A stretch of DNA of 36,882 bases, from IMG/VR virus record IMGVR_UViG_3300037225_000063, positions 1 through 36,882 of that record; one strand, given 5' to 3'. The position numbers were made by a program, and so were the translations under genes. Shown here one piece after another: positions 1 through 8,278 of this stretch. The first letter of the stretch is position 1; every line of letters begins with the position of its first letter. The stretch is from a virus. A model generated the notes under the pieces. That model worked only from the letters and a program-made list of their open reading frames with translations, did no database searches and was not told the origin of the DNA.

Positions 1-695
1 AACTTCGTCCCGCCGAAATTGATGTTCGATCCTGCTGCTGGTGCGCCACCTCCCGCCGCCCCCATGAGTGCCATCGGATTTCCAGCCGCCGCGCCCATTG
101 CCATTCCGGCGTACTTCGCGAGGCTTGACCAGATTGCGCTAGAATTGGCCGAGTCGATGGCCGCATTGTTCTGGGCAATCTGGTTCTGCTGCGCGTTCTG
201 CTGGGCAAACATCCCTGCAACGGAATTCGGGTCCATCGCGTGAGAGATCGAAAGCGAGGTTCCAGTCGGATTCTGAGAGGTCACCCAGTTGGCCGCGTTC
301 TGCTGCCTCTGGTTCTGGAGCTGGAGTCCGGTCAGTCCCAGATCCCGCGCCACCATGCCCCTGCCGCCCGGCCCCAGATTAAATCCAGAGCTTACATTCC
401 CTGCTAGCGCACCCTGCATGACCTGCTGCTTCACATCCTGCGGAAGATTCCCACCCAGTCCCAGCTCGTCTGCGATTGATTTCGTGGTCGCGCTCTGGAG
501 ATTACCCATCCCGGGATAGAGTATGTCCTCCACGCTTCGGGCCGTGTTCGCGGTCCCGGTCCCGAACTGCTGGTTGATGTTGTTGATGGCCGGAACTTGT
601 CCCGAAACCCCCGAGAGAACCTGCGAGGGGTCAAGAGTAGTCAGATTGGGCTTCTGCTGCTGGCCGAGTAATCCGCCGAATATATCGAGTGCCAT
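1..695 (-). CDS. Putative internal virion / DNA-ejection-type protein (C-terminus outside window)
   Basis: The reading frame opens with an ATG at 695-693 (MALDIFGGLLGQQQKP) and stays open to the left window edge, giving at least 231 residues. The product is rich in Gln, Asn, Ala and Gly, with Q/N-rich stretches (QNAQQNQIAQNN) and a small-residue, Gly/Ala/Met-rich segment near the cut end that could contact membrane. It follows the tail genes as the last visible gene of the late minus-strand operon, where podoviruses usually keep internal core or ejection proteins. I do not recognise a named family. The role is inferred from position and composition; an alternative is a tail-needle or assembly protein. 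Confidence 0.6.
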   Translation of the reverse strand, partial: MALDIFGGLLGQQQKPNLTTLDPSQVLSGVSGQVPAINNINQQFGTGTANTARSVEDILYPGMGNLQSATTKSIADELGLGGNLPQDVKQQVMQGALAGNVSSGFNLGPGGRGMVARDLGLTGLQLQNQRQQNAANWVTSQNPTGTSLSISHAMDPNSVAGMFAQQNAQQNQIAQNNAAIDSANSSAIWSSLAKYAGMAMGAAAGNPMALMGAAGGGAPAAGSNINFGGTK

Positions 696-701
696 AGTTT
701 T

Positions 702-902
702 TTAGGGCAACGCAAGGATCAATGCGATAACACCTTGGATGTCGCCGGTTAAGAGCTTGTTCCAGATTTCGGTTGCGGTTGCTCCCGAGCAAGACTTCGA
801 CATCGCCCAAGTTTTCCCGTCAATAGTCTGGGTGATGGTCGCGCTAACAACGGGAGTACCGTAATCCTGATAACTGATGAACTGAATTGTGTAGGTAGGC
901 AT
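702..902 (-). CDS. Small hypothetical protein of the tail-fibre region
   Basis: This is a 66-residue product starting MPTYTIQFISYQDYG. I chose the ATG at 902 because it falls just after the stop of the tail-collar gene at 907, while longer frames run far into that gene. The N-terminal half looks like a short beta-rich domain and the C-terminus is a hydrophobic helix (GVIALILALP). Its place between the collar fibre and the ejection-type gene suggests a minor tail component or assembly factor. No family is recognised and no strong ribosome binding site is visible, so it may depend on read-through from the gene upstream. Confidence 0.5.
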   Translation of the reverse strand: MPTYTIQFISYQDYGTPVVSATITQTIDGKTWAMSKSCSGATATEIWNKLLTGDIQGVIALILALP

Positions 903-906
903 AATT

Positions 907-1605
907 TTAGGTTTTGATGATGTAGGCGAGGGCCACGAAAGGAGGAATTGCTCTCGGAGTTTCGCCGGTTGTGCTGATGCCGTTATGGATGAACCACGCT
1001 TGCGCGTGTGCGCCATCCAGACCCTGCGTGTCAGCATTGAGAGTGTGAGTGTGGGCCGTGTAATCCCGATTCTTGAGAAGGGTCGCTCCATCGGAGACGT
1101 TCGATTTTGCAGTTCCAGCATCATCCTGTCGTGCGCCGACAATGAAATGATCGCGTAGGTCGGGAAGATTGAATGATCCCGCGCATCCCCCGCCGGTCCC
1201 GTACTGCGTCCCAATGATCCCGTAAAGAGCCGGATAATCCGATGCTAGAACCGCGCTTCCATCGCAAAGCAAGTATCCCTGCGGGATATTGGCAATCGTC
1301 CCTGCCCACGCCTGAACCATTCCAGTCTCTACCGCAGCGATGGTCGGAAAAGGCATCGGCACATAGGAGCCGGTGTTGTCGTCCCAAACGTAGAGGGTTT
1401 GACAATCCTTGAACCAGATTCCCACGTTGCTCTGCGGGGCGTCCGCGCCAGCCACGATATTCGCGCTAGCTTGGTTGCTGGAGATGACCAGCCGGGCGGC
1501 GATTGCGTTCGCCAGTTCCTGCGCGGTTCCGCAGAAGTTTTCCGGAAGGTTTCCCATCGTCACGATGAGTCTCTGGGGCTGGGTTTGTTGGCTTGAGCAT
1601 GACAT
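907..1605 (-). CDS. Phage tail-collar domain fibre protein
   Basis: This 232-residue protein probably forms a tail fibre tip or collar. From about residue 105 to the end it carries the signature of the phage tail collar (MdpB/microcystin-dependent protein) domain: IPQGYLLCDGSAV, then YPALYGIIGTQYG, FNLPDLRDHFIVGA, a His-rich turn (TAHTHTL) and the ending IPPFVALAYIIKT. In this family the His cluster can bind metal in trimeric fibres. The N-terminus (MSCSSQQTQPQ) resembles the Cys-containing start of the tailspike-like protein at 9486-10727, which may mean a shared virion attachment segment. It lies directly downstream of the large tail protein at 1617-3389. The domain call is firm; the exact position in the virion is inferred. 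Confidence 0.88.
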   Translation of the reverse strand: MSCSSQQTQPQRLIVTMGNLPENFCGTAQELANAIAARLVISSNQASANIVAGADAPQSNVGIWFKDCQTLYVWDDNTGSYVPMPFPTIAAVETGMVQAWAGTIANIPQGYLLCDGSAVLASDYPALYGIIGTQYGTGGGCAGSFNLPDLRDHFIVGARQDDAGTAKSNVSDGATLLKNRDYTAHTHTLNADTQGLDGAHAQAWFIHNGISTTGETPRAIPPFVALAYIIKT

Positions 1606-1616
1606 AAATTTTTCTC

Positions 1617-3389
1617 CTAAATGCTTCCATCAGAGTTATTGCTTGATCCATATCTGTACCCCCTATCGTGCGGAGTGCAAACATAATTCGGTTCCTGATC
1701 GCAGCAGATGAATTCCTTGCAGTTCTTATCGCCTTGGGTGCATTGCCCCGAGCTAGCTTCCTCCCGGAGCTGGGCGAAGGCCCGGATCTTGAGCAGGCCA
1801 GCGATTCCAGTCCACCGGATCCGGTTCTGGACGTAGGTGCAGATGTCCTCGGTGAAGGGGTTATACCCGTTGATCGTGTTGCACGGAGGACGGAATTCCT
1901 GCGTCTTGAGAAAGCGATTTTGCGGGAGCGGGTCCGTGATCGGGTTCACGGAGCAGTCCAGCGTCCGGCAGGCAAGAGCGCATAGGGCCAGATCCATGTT
2001 CTTTTTCCAGCAGCCATAGTCCCCGCGCCATTCGCAGGTCATCTTGATGTTCCCAAGGACGCCGGTGAGGTGAAATTCGGTGTATTTGTAGGAGTGCCAA
2101 GAGAGCGGTTCCTTGAAGGAATAGCCACGGGTCTCCACGGAGCAGAGGATGTCTGTCTCCACGTTGCGATCCGCCACGAAAGCCTCCCAGATACGAACTC
2201 CAGTCGGGTCTTGCGAGAGGTGGAAGCAGCGATTTTTACCCGCGATGACCGCCGAATCCCATTCCACCGGGAAAGTTCCGGTCCAGACGCCCTGCCACGC
2301 GGGGGGCGAGTCGGACTCGTTCTGGGTCTGGGTCGAGTAGTCCATGACCCAAGTGTGCCGATTCAGGACATCTCCGGAAGGCACGGAAAAGCCACAGTAA
2401 ATGTCGAACCCAAATCCGCAGGCACGGGAGGCCACCGGTGACATATTCTCAAATGAACGGTGCATTTCGATGGAGGAAACGAGGTTTTTTGCGCTCTGCA
2501 ACTCCGCCGCAACCTGCGCGAAACGCCGCGCACCCTCTCGGGAGTACCAATGCAGCTCTCCGAAGGAGTAGCAGGGAGATTTCATCGCCACGCACCCCAC
2601 ACCCGGGAACAAAATCGAGAGAAATCCGCTGGTGGTTTTCCATTGAGTCCGATCCGTCACGCTAGCAGCTACGATTGTCGTGTTCTCCTCGGTGAAAACA
2701 ATCAGGGATTTATTGTCTCCCGTTCGGGCCATTGCCGTCACCGGCTTCCCGTCAAGAGTCTGGAGCGAGCCTCCCTCGGCCAGATAAAGGGTTTCCGTGA
2801 ACAGGAGCGGGTTCCAGATGTCGGAGGCGAAAATCTGGTTTCCTCTGGCCACCCAGAGCCTGCCGCCAATCCATTCCATTTGGAATCCTAGCACGGTCTC
2901 GTTCGTGTTGCCCCCCGGGATCAGGTGACGGGCTGTCGCTCCGTCCCAGTACGCAGGCCGGGACAGGCCATCCTGCATCATCAGGACCGCCACTGGATCA
3001 ATCGTGTTCTGGTTCTGGTCAACCCCCTGAACCGCTTCCTTGAACATGATATGATCCACGAAGGGATTGAACTGGATGCCGGTGAGCATCGAGTAATCAT
3101 TGAACGGATATTGGGAAACGTAGATCCGCCCAGAGACCGCCGCAACAAGATAGGGCAGCGAGCCGGTGGGCGTGAAAATCTTGAATCCCTGCGCCCGGCC
3201 GTCCGGCAGCCGGATAAGATCGAAATACCGAGGCCGAGTCCCGACCTGCTTCCCCGAGGTGACGATATTGAATCCCCATGCTAGAAAGCCGGGATCAACC
3301 ATCGAAACGTGAGAGTCAGAATCCACCCCCAAGGAGAAATCAATATCTCCATCGGGAAGCCGGTTCTGTCTGACGGGTGAGAGTGCCAT
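1617..3389 (-). CDS. Large tail hub / nozzle-type structural protein, Cys-rich C-terminus
   Basis: This 590-residue protein sits between the tail adaptor gene and the collar fibre. Its repeated beta-strand segments with aromatic and Gly-Arg turns (GGRLWVARGNQIFASD, RIYVSQYPF, SLIVFTEENTTIV) suggest a propeller-like fold of the kind found in podovirus nozzle proteins such as P22 gp10 or T7 gp12. The last 150 or so residues contain about 12 cysteines, including CCDQ, which is unusual for a cytoplasmically assembled tail protein and could mean metal binding or late disulfides. The assignment rests on size, fold style and order, not on a recognised signature. Confidence 0.7.
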   Translation of the reverse strand: MALSPVRQNRLPDGDIDFSLGVDSDSHVSMVDPGFLAWGFNIVTSGKQVGTRPRYFDLIRLPDGRAQGFKIFTPTGSLPYLVAAVSGRIYVSQYPFNDYSMLTGIQFNPFVDHIMFKEAVQGVDQNQNTIDPVAVLMMQDGLSRPAYWDGATARHLIPGGNTNETVLGFQMEWIGGRLWVARGNQIFASDIWNPLLFTETLYLAEGGSLQTLDGKPVTAMARTGDNKSLIVFTEENTTIVAASVTDRTQWKTTSGFLSILFPGVGCVAMKSPCYSFGELHWYSREGARRFAQVAAELQSAKNLVSSIEMHRSFENMSPVASRACGFGFDIYCGFSVPSGDVLNRHTWVMDYSTQTQNESDSPPAWQGVWTGTFPVEWDSAVIAGKNRCFHLSQDPTGVRIWEAFVADRNVETDILCSVETRGYSFKEPLSWHSYKYTEFHLTGVLGNIKMTCEWRGDYGCWKKNMDLALCALACRTLDCSVNPITDPLPQNRFLKTQEFRPPCNTINGYNPFTEDICTYVQNRIRWTGIAGLLKIRAFAQLREEASSGQCTQGDKNCKEFICCDQEPNYVCTPHDRGYRYGSSNNSDGSI

Positions 3390-3390
3390 G

Positions 3391-4419
3391 CTAGATCATG
3401 TTTTCTTCGATCATTGATCCGACCACTCCGCGCTCAAACTGGATACGGATCTGGTTCGGGCCAGAGTTCATTTTCTGTTTTTTGTTGAGGGCGTTGACGG
3501 CCATCTTGGTGTACTTCTCGTACTGGTCTGCGAGATCGTCCTCGTAAAACTTGATCGCCTTGAGAGCCATTTTTAGGGCCGTGGTGGACTCCAAGAAAAT
3601 TAGATCCATCGGGTCGTTGATCGGTTTCGCCTTTTTGCGGAACCTCATGCGGACCCAGTTGGAGAGCGTGTCGCACTCGCAGAGCCGGTTGGCTCCAACT
3701 CCCGAAATGCTGATCCTGCGGTACTGCGGCTCGGTGTCCGTGGGCTTGTAATACCCGATCAAGGTCTGGCCGGGAGCCGTCCCGCTGGAGAAGGCGCAGT
3801 TTCCAGCCGCAGAGCAGCCGCTCGCACCGGGATCAAGTGCTAGCAGCCTGATAAATCCTCGGGACACGGGCTTGCTTACCCTCGTGATCCGCTTGACCCT
3901 GATCGTGGTCGGGACCGGGGTCGGGTACAGGACGGGGACATCGAATCCCTCCGTCAGCACCCCGTAGCAGTCGGGAGTCCAGATTTCCTTGTTGTTCTGG
4001 TCGTAGCCGTACACTCGGATCGAGAAGCTGGAACCCTCGTCCGTGTCGGGGATCGCCATGAGCGTTGACGGGAGGCGCGGGTCTCGGAAGGTCGGGAATC
4101 TCCCGTCATCCACCCAAGCGAAGTTGGTCATGTCCTCCCCGCACTCCGTCCCGGGGCCGTTCAGGTGGAACTCGAACCACTTGTTTCGGAAATCGGTTGG
4201 CATCCCGCCCACGTTTACCGCCAACGGAACATCGACATCATCGGGAAGGGTGATCGCGCATCCTTGGGTGCAGATATCCACCAGACCAACATTGGCGTCC
4301 CAATGACCTTCATTTTGAAGCAGCTCGACTGCCTCATTGAGCTTGTCATAAACCATGTCGTCATCGCACCCGCCAAGCATGGCGCGGGTTGACTCAAGGA
4401 TGTCTTTAACGAGGATCAT
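3391..4419 (-). CDS. Head-tail adaptor / tail tube (gp11/gp4-type) protein
   Basis: The 342-residue product begins MILVKDILESTRAMLGG and its first 45 residues look helical, like the N-terminus of podovirus adaptor proteins that dock on the portal (T7 gp11, P22 gp4). The middle is beta-rich. The C-terminal part returns to long helices (LIFLESTTALKMALKAIKFYEDDLADQYEKY...). That layout, the length and the position just before the nozzle-like protein support an adaptor or tail tubular role. Its stop overlaps the start of the nozzle gene's leader by almost nothing, so the two are probably co-translated. The family is not certain. Confidence 0.65.
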   Translation of the reverse strand: MILVKDILESTRAMLGGCDDDMVYDKLNEAVELLQNEGHWDANVGLVDICTQGCAITLPDDVDVPLAVNVGGMPTDFRNKWFEFHLNGPGTECGEDMTNFAWVDDGRFPTFRDPRLPSTLMAIPDTDEGSSFSIRVYGYDQNNKEIWTPDCYGVLTEGFDVPVLYPTPVPTTIRVKRITRVSKPVSRGFIRLLALDPGASGCSAAGNCAFSSGTAPGQTLIGYYKPTDTEPQYRRISISGVGANRLCECDTLSNWVRMRFRKKAKPINDPMDLIFLESTTALKMALKAIKFYEDDLADQYEKYTKMAVNALNKKQKMNSGPNQIRIQFERGVVGSMIEENMI

Positions 4420-4847
4420 TATTGTTGGAGTTTGAGGACGTTTTCAGCGGTTTTCTCTGCGCCTTGGGCCAAAGCCTCCAAAATGTCTAATGCAAGCTTG
4501 GGATCGCCCTGTACGCTCGGGAAATAGGCACTCCAGAGGCTTCCGACTGCGCTGATAACCCCGTCCATCTGGGAATCATGTCCCGTGAAGGATTTGAGCG
4601 CGGCGTTGAAGCTGGCAGGATCCGGTCCAGCTCCAGACGACAGACTCCGAATCGCCACGGCAACGGCATACATCTGGTTGGCGATGGACTGACGCTGGGC
4701 GGCGTCCTTGACGCCCAGATTCAGGGCGATGGTTCCAGCCACGGAAACGGCTGTCGGGACGGCCGGGAGGGCATCCTGAACAAGCTGCTGCTGGGTCGTA
4801 ACGCAGGAGGTGAGCAGGATCGGGATGAGGAGGAGGAGTTTTTTCAT
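4419..4847 (-). CDS. Phage-encoded lipoprotein of the lysis-type cluster
   Basis: The 142-residue product has a clear type II signal peptide: positive start MKK, hydrophobic core LLLLIPILL and lipobox LTSC, with Cys15 as the lipidated residue. The mature part is mostly helical and Ala-rich, with no catalytic motif. It overlaps the holin-like gene by 4 bases (ATGA), so it probably belongs to the lysis group. An outer-membrane spanin subunit is possible, but it is longer than most o-spanins and not Pro-rich. Superinfection exclusion, a common role of phage lipoproteins, is the alternative. The export signal is seen; the function is inferred. Confidence 0.7.
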   Translation of the reverse strand: MKKLLLLIPILLTSCVTTQQQLVQDALPAVPTAVSVAGTIALNLGVKDAAQRQSIANQMYAVAVAIRSLSSGAGPDPASFNAALKSFTGHDSQMDGVISAVGSLWSAYFPSVQGDPKLALDILEALAQGAEKTAENVLKLQQ

Positions 4848-5107
4848 GGTTTTTGTTGGGGTCGGTTGCAGAGTTCGTTGATTTTATCAATCAGCTCCTG
4901 AACTGTCGAAATATGCAGCTTGCGCTTCACTATGGACCAGAGCAGGCCAGAAAGAATCGCGATAAGGCCCGGCAGGATGGCAATTCCCTTCGTGATGAGA
5001 TCCGAGGCATCTGGCTGGGTGGCGTATCCCTTGACCACAAGCCAAGTTCCGAAGATCGTCAGGAAATGCCGCGCTAGAATGAACAGGAGCTGGAGGATGA
5101 ATTGCAT
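4844..5107 (-). CDS. Holin-like small membrane protein
   Basis: This 87-residue protein has two predicted membrane helices, about residues 3-25 (ILQLLFILARHFLTIFGTWL) and 42-60 (GIAILPGLIAILSGLLWSIV), followed by a charged cytoplasmic tail (KRKLHISTVQELIDKINEL). Two helices, small size, a charged tail and position between an XhlA-like gene and a lipoprotein gene fit a class II holin. No endolysin gene adjoins it, so the function is inferred from topology and neighbours. The neighbour upstream ends 10 bases away, and the downstream lipoprotein overlaps by 4 bases. Confidence 0.65.
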   Translation of the reverse strand: MQFILQLLFILARHFLTIFGTWLVVKGYATQPDASDLITKGIAILPGLIAILSGLLWSIVKRKLHISTVQELIDKINELCNRPQQKP

Positions 5108-5117
5108 TGGATTCCTT

Positions 5118-5354
5118 TCATGGATGGAGAAGTTTCAGGAACTCTACTCCCTTTGTGGCGAGGATGCTGGAAATCATTGGAAGGACGATAAGAAGAATCC
5201 ACCATGCCCCTTTCAGCTTATTGATGAGGGCTTTGATGGTCTCTAGGGTCTCCTTAATCTCCTTGAGATCGGATTTGATCGTGGAGTATTGGTTTTCGAG
5301 CGTTGCGACCCTCTCGCAAGTGTCGGTGTGGTCGGGGCATTGGTTCATAATCAT
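5118..5354 (-). CDS. XhlA-like coiled-coil/membrane protein
   Basis: The 78-residue protein has a heptad-type helix (VATLENQYSTIKSDLKEIKE, continuing to about residue 48) followed by one membrane helix near the C-terminus (AWWILLIVLPMISSILA). This soluble coiled coil plus C-terminal anchor is the layout of the haemolysin XhlA family, which works with holins, and is also seen in some inner-membrane spanins in reverse order. The start overlaps the stop of the secreted protein upstream by one base (TAATG), a classic termination-reinitiation arrangement. The fold is supported by sequence; a role in lysis is inferred from the holin-like neighbour. Confidence 0.62.
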   Translation of the reverse strand: MIMNQCPDHTDTCERVATLENQYSTIKSDLKEIKETLETIKALINKLKGAWWILLIVLPMISSILATKGVEFLKLLHP

Positions 5355-7117
5355 TATCGTAAAAAGAAGAAGAAAAAGTCTCCATCGGTGTCTGGGGTTG
5401 ATCCGCCATTTGATAGCGGAACAATCTCACCAGACCCCAGACGTTGAGCCTGATTCGGGAATCCGGCGAAATTAACATTGGAAAGAGTGGTGGCACTGGG
5501 AGCGTTGATCGAGAAAATCTTTTGCGCCGTACCTCCCGCCGTAGTTCCCGTCCAGTTGGAAATGGTGAGGTTTCCGGCGTTTCGGATCAGATTGGTGCAG
5601 GTATAGTTTCCTGTTCCTCCTGATGCTAGACTAAACACCGAAGCAGACTCAATGCTGGTGGTTCCGTTGGTGATCGTCACACCGGTCAGCATTTGAAGCG
5701 TTCCTCCGGCCATTGCGTTTGTGCTGGCACGGGACTGTGATGCTCCGTAAATAATTGTACCGGCAGAGTTCGTGGTGTTGCCCGTGTATCGAAGATTACC
5801 GGTAAACTTCTGGGTGAATGTCCCAGCCTTGAGCAGGGAAATGCTTCCAGAGATGTCGCCATTATAGGTGATCGTCTGATTGGTTGAACTGGAAAGCGTT
5901 AGGAGTGCCAACGCCCCCGAATTTGTCAGGAAATTTCCGTAATAGATGTTCGTTGAAGCGGTTGACGATCCAAGGTCAGAAACGCTTCCAAACGTCACGG
6001 GAAACCCGTTCATTTCTAAAGCGCATCCGTACCCCTGATTGGTCATGGAGAGCGGCGATCCAGACGGGATACATCCAAGGCTCCCAAGCGTTAATTGTCC
6101 AAGCGAAACCCTTGTCTCCCCGGTGTAGCCGTTTGTCCCATAAAGGATCAAGGTGTTCTTGCCAAACCCTGTATACCCTTGTGGATAGGCCTGAAACTCG
6201 CATGATCCAGCAGAGACTCCATTTGAAATTGTTCCATAAATTGACATAGTTCCCTCGTCATTACCCGCCACAAACGATGCCAAGCCTCCATCAGTAATAA
6301 ATCGACAATACGAATTAACTGACCCGAATCGAGGAGTCATTCTATTGAAAATCCCAGAACCGTTTCGCATCCGGTAAGAATTATTTGATGCCGTCAAAGT
6401 ACCGCTGAATGAAGCAGAGTAGATAACGAACGCATCATCCAAAATATCAATAGTATTTGTTCCGATGAGTCCTGACGCCCCAACTGCGATGGTTCCATTA
6501 CTCAAAACTGTCACCGCCCCAAGTCCGAGGCAGTTATTCGTCCACGCATAGATTCCCTGCTGTGAACAATTAGCCACAACGCAGTTTGAAATAATCGTTC
6601 CACCGGTATAGGTTGCGTTGGTGCTGATAAGGTAGATTCCGCATTGAGACTCTAGTACTCCTCCACCTTGAACCGCATTTAGTGAATACACTACTTTCCC
6701 GGCACCAGACTTTGCTCCCGCATGGACAAAGGCCACGGAATCGAGATTGTCCTGAAACCATGCTGTTGCGCCAGATTGGATATTGTAATTGAAAAAATTT
6801 GAACACCATTGATGTCCTCCCTGATTGGCGTAAAAATAACAAAGACCCTGAACGGTGATATTGTTTGTTGACGCTTGCCCCAAGTGATTGCAGTTCAGAG
6901 AAGCGTTGGTGATTATTATGGTTGGATAACCTGCGAGAGTGTTGTCTGTTGCGGGAGTTCCATTGGTGATAACCCCAACATCTCCAGCACCCGGCAACCC
7001 CGGCGACCAATGCCCAGCGGTAGTCCAATTACCCGAAGAACCATCCCAATAGTTCGTTGTCCCGAAAACCGTTGACGCCAGAAACATCAACGGAAGAATG
7101 TATTTGAGAATTTTCAT
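5354..7117 (-). CDS. Secreted autotransporter-associated beta-strand repeat protein
   Basis: This 587-residue protein starts with a Sec signal peptide (MKILKYILPLMFLASTVFG, probable cleavage after about residue 19). It then has the opening YWDGSSGNWTTAGHWSPG, common at the start of secreted repeat proteins of Verrucomicrobiota. The body is Asn/Thr/Gly/Ser-rich beta-helix sequence. Two segments closely follow the autotransporter-associated beta-strand repeat pattern (NTLILYGTNGYTGETRVSLG and KFTGNLRYTGNTTNSAGTII). There is no C-terminal barrel; the end is an odd DGDFFFFFLR. Its place among fibre-type genes suggests a receptor-binding or surface role, but a signal peptide is unexpected for a virion part. 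Capture of a host gene is likely. Domain and export calls are solid; function is unknown. Confidence 0.82.
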   Translation of the reverse strand: MKILKYILPLMFLASTVFGTTNYWDGSSGNWTTAGHWSPGLPGAGDVGVITNGTPATDNTLAGYPTIIITNASLNCNHLGQASTNNITVQGLCYFYANQGGHQWCSNFFNYNIQSGATAWFQDNLDSVAFVHAGAKSGAGKVVYSLNAVQGGGVLESQCGIYLISTNATYTGGTIISNCVVANCSQQGIYAWTNNCLGLGAVTVLSNGTIAVGASGLIGTNTIDILDDAFVIYSASFSGTLTASNNSYRMRNGSGIFNRMTPRFGSVNSYCRFITDGGLASFVAGNDEGTMSIYGTISNGVSAGSCEFQAYPQGYTGFGKNTLILYGTNGYTGETRVSLGQLTLGSLGCIPSGSPLSMTNQGYGCALEMNGFPVTFGSVSDLGSSTASTNIYYGNFLTNSGALALLTLSSSTNQTITYNGDISGSISLLKAGTFTQKFTGNLRYTGNTTNSAGTIIYGASQSRASTNAMAGGTLQMLTGVTITNGTTSIESASVFSLASGGTGNYTCTNLIRNAGNLTISNWTGTTAGGTAQKIFSINAPSATTLSNVNFAGFPNQAQRLGSGEIVPLSNGGSTPDTDGDFFFFFLR

Positions 7118-7308
7118 CGTCCAAGGAGTCTATCCAAGCGGGATTTTGCTTCTTCCAGAAATGAAAAGTCATCCGAATTTAGAACTGAATCACGGATCGC
7201 GTTGAACGCAACGGGATGATCTATATCAGTATTGGCATCAAGGTCTGCCAAAAAATCTCTCAACTCTTGGCTTTGCTCGTCTGTCAGGAATGGATCGTCA
7301 GGGGTCAA
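7114..7308 (-). CDS. Small acidic hypothetical protein
   Basis: The 64-residue product is strongly acidic and helical (MTPDDPFLTDEQSQELRDFL), ending in a basic amphipathic helix (EEAKSRLDRLLGR). It overlaps the signal-peptide gene upstream and the secreted repeat protein downstream by 4 bases each, so it is translated as part of the same chain. It has no signal peptide, unlike both neighbours. I do not recognise the family. A small cytoplasmic chaperone or adaptor for the flanking exported proteins would fit the position, but nothing in the sequence proves it. Confidence 0.6.
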   Translation of the reverse strand: MTPDDPFLTDEQSQELRDFLADLDANTDIDHPVAFNAIRDSVLNSDDFSFLEEAKSRLDRLLGR

Positions 7309-8270
7309 TTATAACCGCCTTTCCACGCCACCAAATTATAGTTGGTGCTAGGGCCGTTGAACAGGAAACCGTAGTACCCGATCTTTCCGGGTGAAAGGTT
7401 CGTGTAGGCCACAACATTCGTGTTGCACATCGGGAGGAAGAAGGTGTTGACGTTCGTGGTCGCCGACTGCCGGATCGAAAGCAAAATCCTCTGTCTGGTG
7501 TAGCCGTAGCCGGGGACTGCCGTGTTTGTGAATCCGATGTAAAGATTCGTCCCGGTTAAGTTGATATGGAAGTCCTCTCCACCAGCCACGTCAATGATAT
7601 TGGTCGTGGATGCTGATGGTACTACTTGGTATAGGGTGGGAATCACCGCTCCTTGTCGAGTGAGGTTGGAAACCGTGGTCATTCCGGCTACCGCCAAGGT
7701 ATTGCTCAACGTCAAAGACGATCCGAAGGTAGATCCGTCCAAATGTGTGCTTCCAAGGACTTGCAGGAACCCGCTTGTAACAGGATACAGGAGGATATTT
7801 GCCCCTCCCCTGCCATCCATTAAAATCTGACCATTGGCCGTCACCTGCCATCCACCATAACCATTATTATTGACGTAGGTAGTTGACCCTTGGCTCATGG
7901 TCATCAACTCGCCGTTCGGACCTGAAAATTGCCATTGTGGAACGCTGGTATTGCGAAGCTGGATATACGCCCCCGCCCCGTTCGTTGATCCGAACGAAAT
8001 CCTTGGCCCCCCCTCTGCCACGTCATAAGGACGTATTGAAATCCCGGAGCCGATTGAATTGGTGCAAATAATCGCCCCATTGGTGGAGACGAGAAATTGA
8101 TTTGTCCCGTTGAATCCTCCGCCAGAGTTAGTCGCGCTGATCGTGACAATCCCAACCCCGTTTGACGGGGAAACGGTAATGCCCGTTCCAGCCCGAATGA
8201 CTGTCGGGTTCTGCGCCATGCTAGCGCAAGCAAAGAGCAGGAGCGTGATGAATGTTAGGATTCTTTTCAT
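7305..8270 (-). CDS. Signal-peptide-bearing fibre-like protein A
   Basis: The 321-residue product begins with a Sec signal peptide (MKRILTFITLLLFACASMAQ). The body is Gly/Asn/Thr/Ser-rich with repeated beta-strand patterns (IRAGTGITVSPSNGVGIVTI) typical of trimeric fibre shafts. Residues about 46-64 contain ATNSGGGFNGTNQFLVSTN, which recurs almost unchanged in the protein at 8707-9489, so the two share a module. The start has a good ribosome binding site (AAGGA about 5 bases before the ATG). It lies between the tailspike-like genes and the beta-strand repeat protein, in the tail-fibre position of the late operon. Whether it is a virion fibre exported before assembly or a host-surface modifier cannot be told from sequence. 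Confidence 0.72.
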   Translation of the reverse strand: MKRILTFITLLLFACASMAQNPTVIRAGTGITVSPSNGVGIVTISATNSGGGFNGTNQFLVSTNGAIICTNSIGSGISIRPYDVAEGGPRISFGSTNGAGAYIQLRNTSVPQWQFSGPNGELMTMSQGSTTYVNNNGYGGWQVTANGQILMDGRGGANILLYPVTSGFLQVLGSTHLDGSTFGSSLTLSNTLAVAGMTTVSNLTRQGAVIPTLYQVVPSASTTNIIDVAGGEDFHINLTGTNLYIGFTNTAVPGYGYTRQRILLSIRQSATTNVNTFFLPMCNTNVVAYTNLSPGKIGYYGFLFNGPSTNYNLVAWKGGYN

Positions 8271-8278
8271 GGGTGTCC

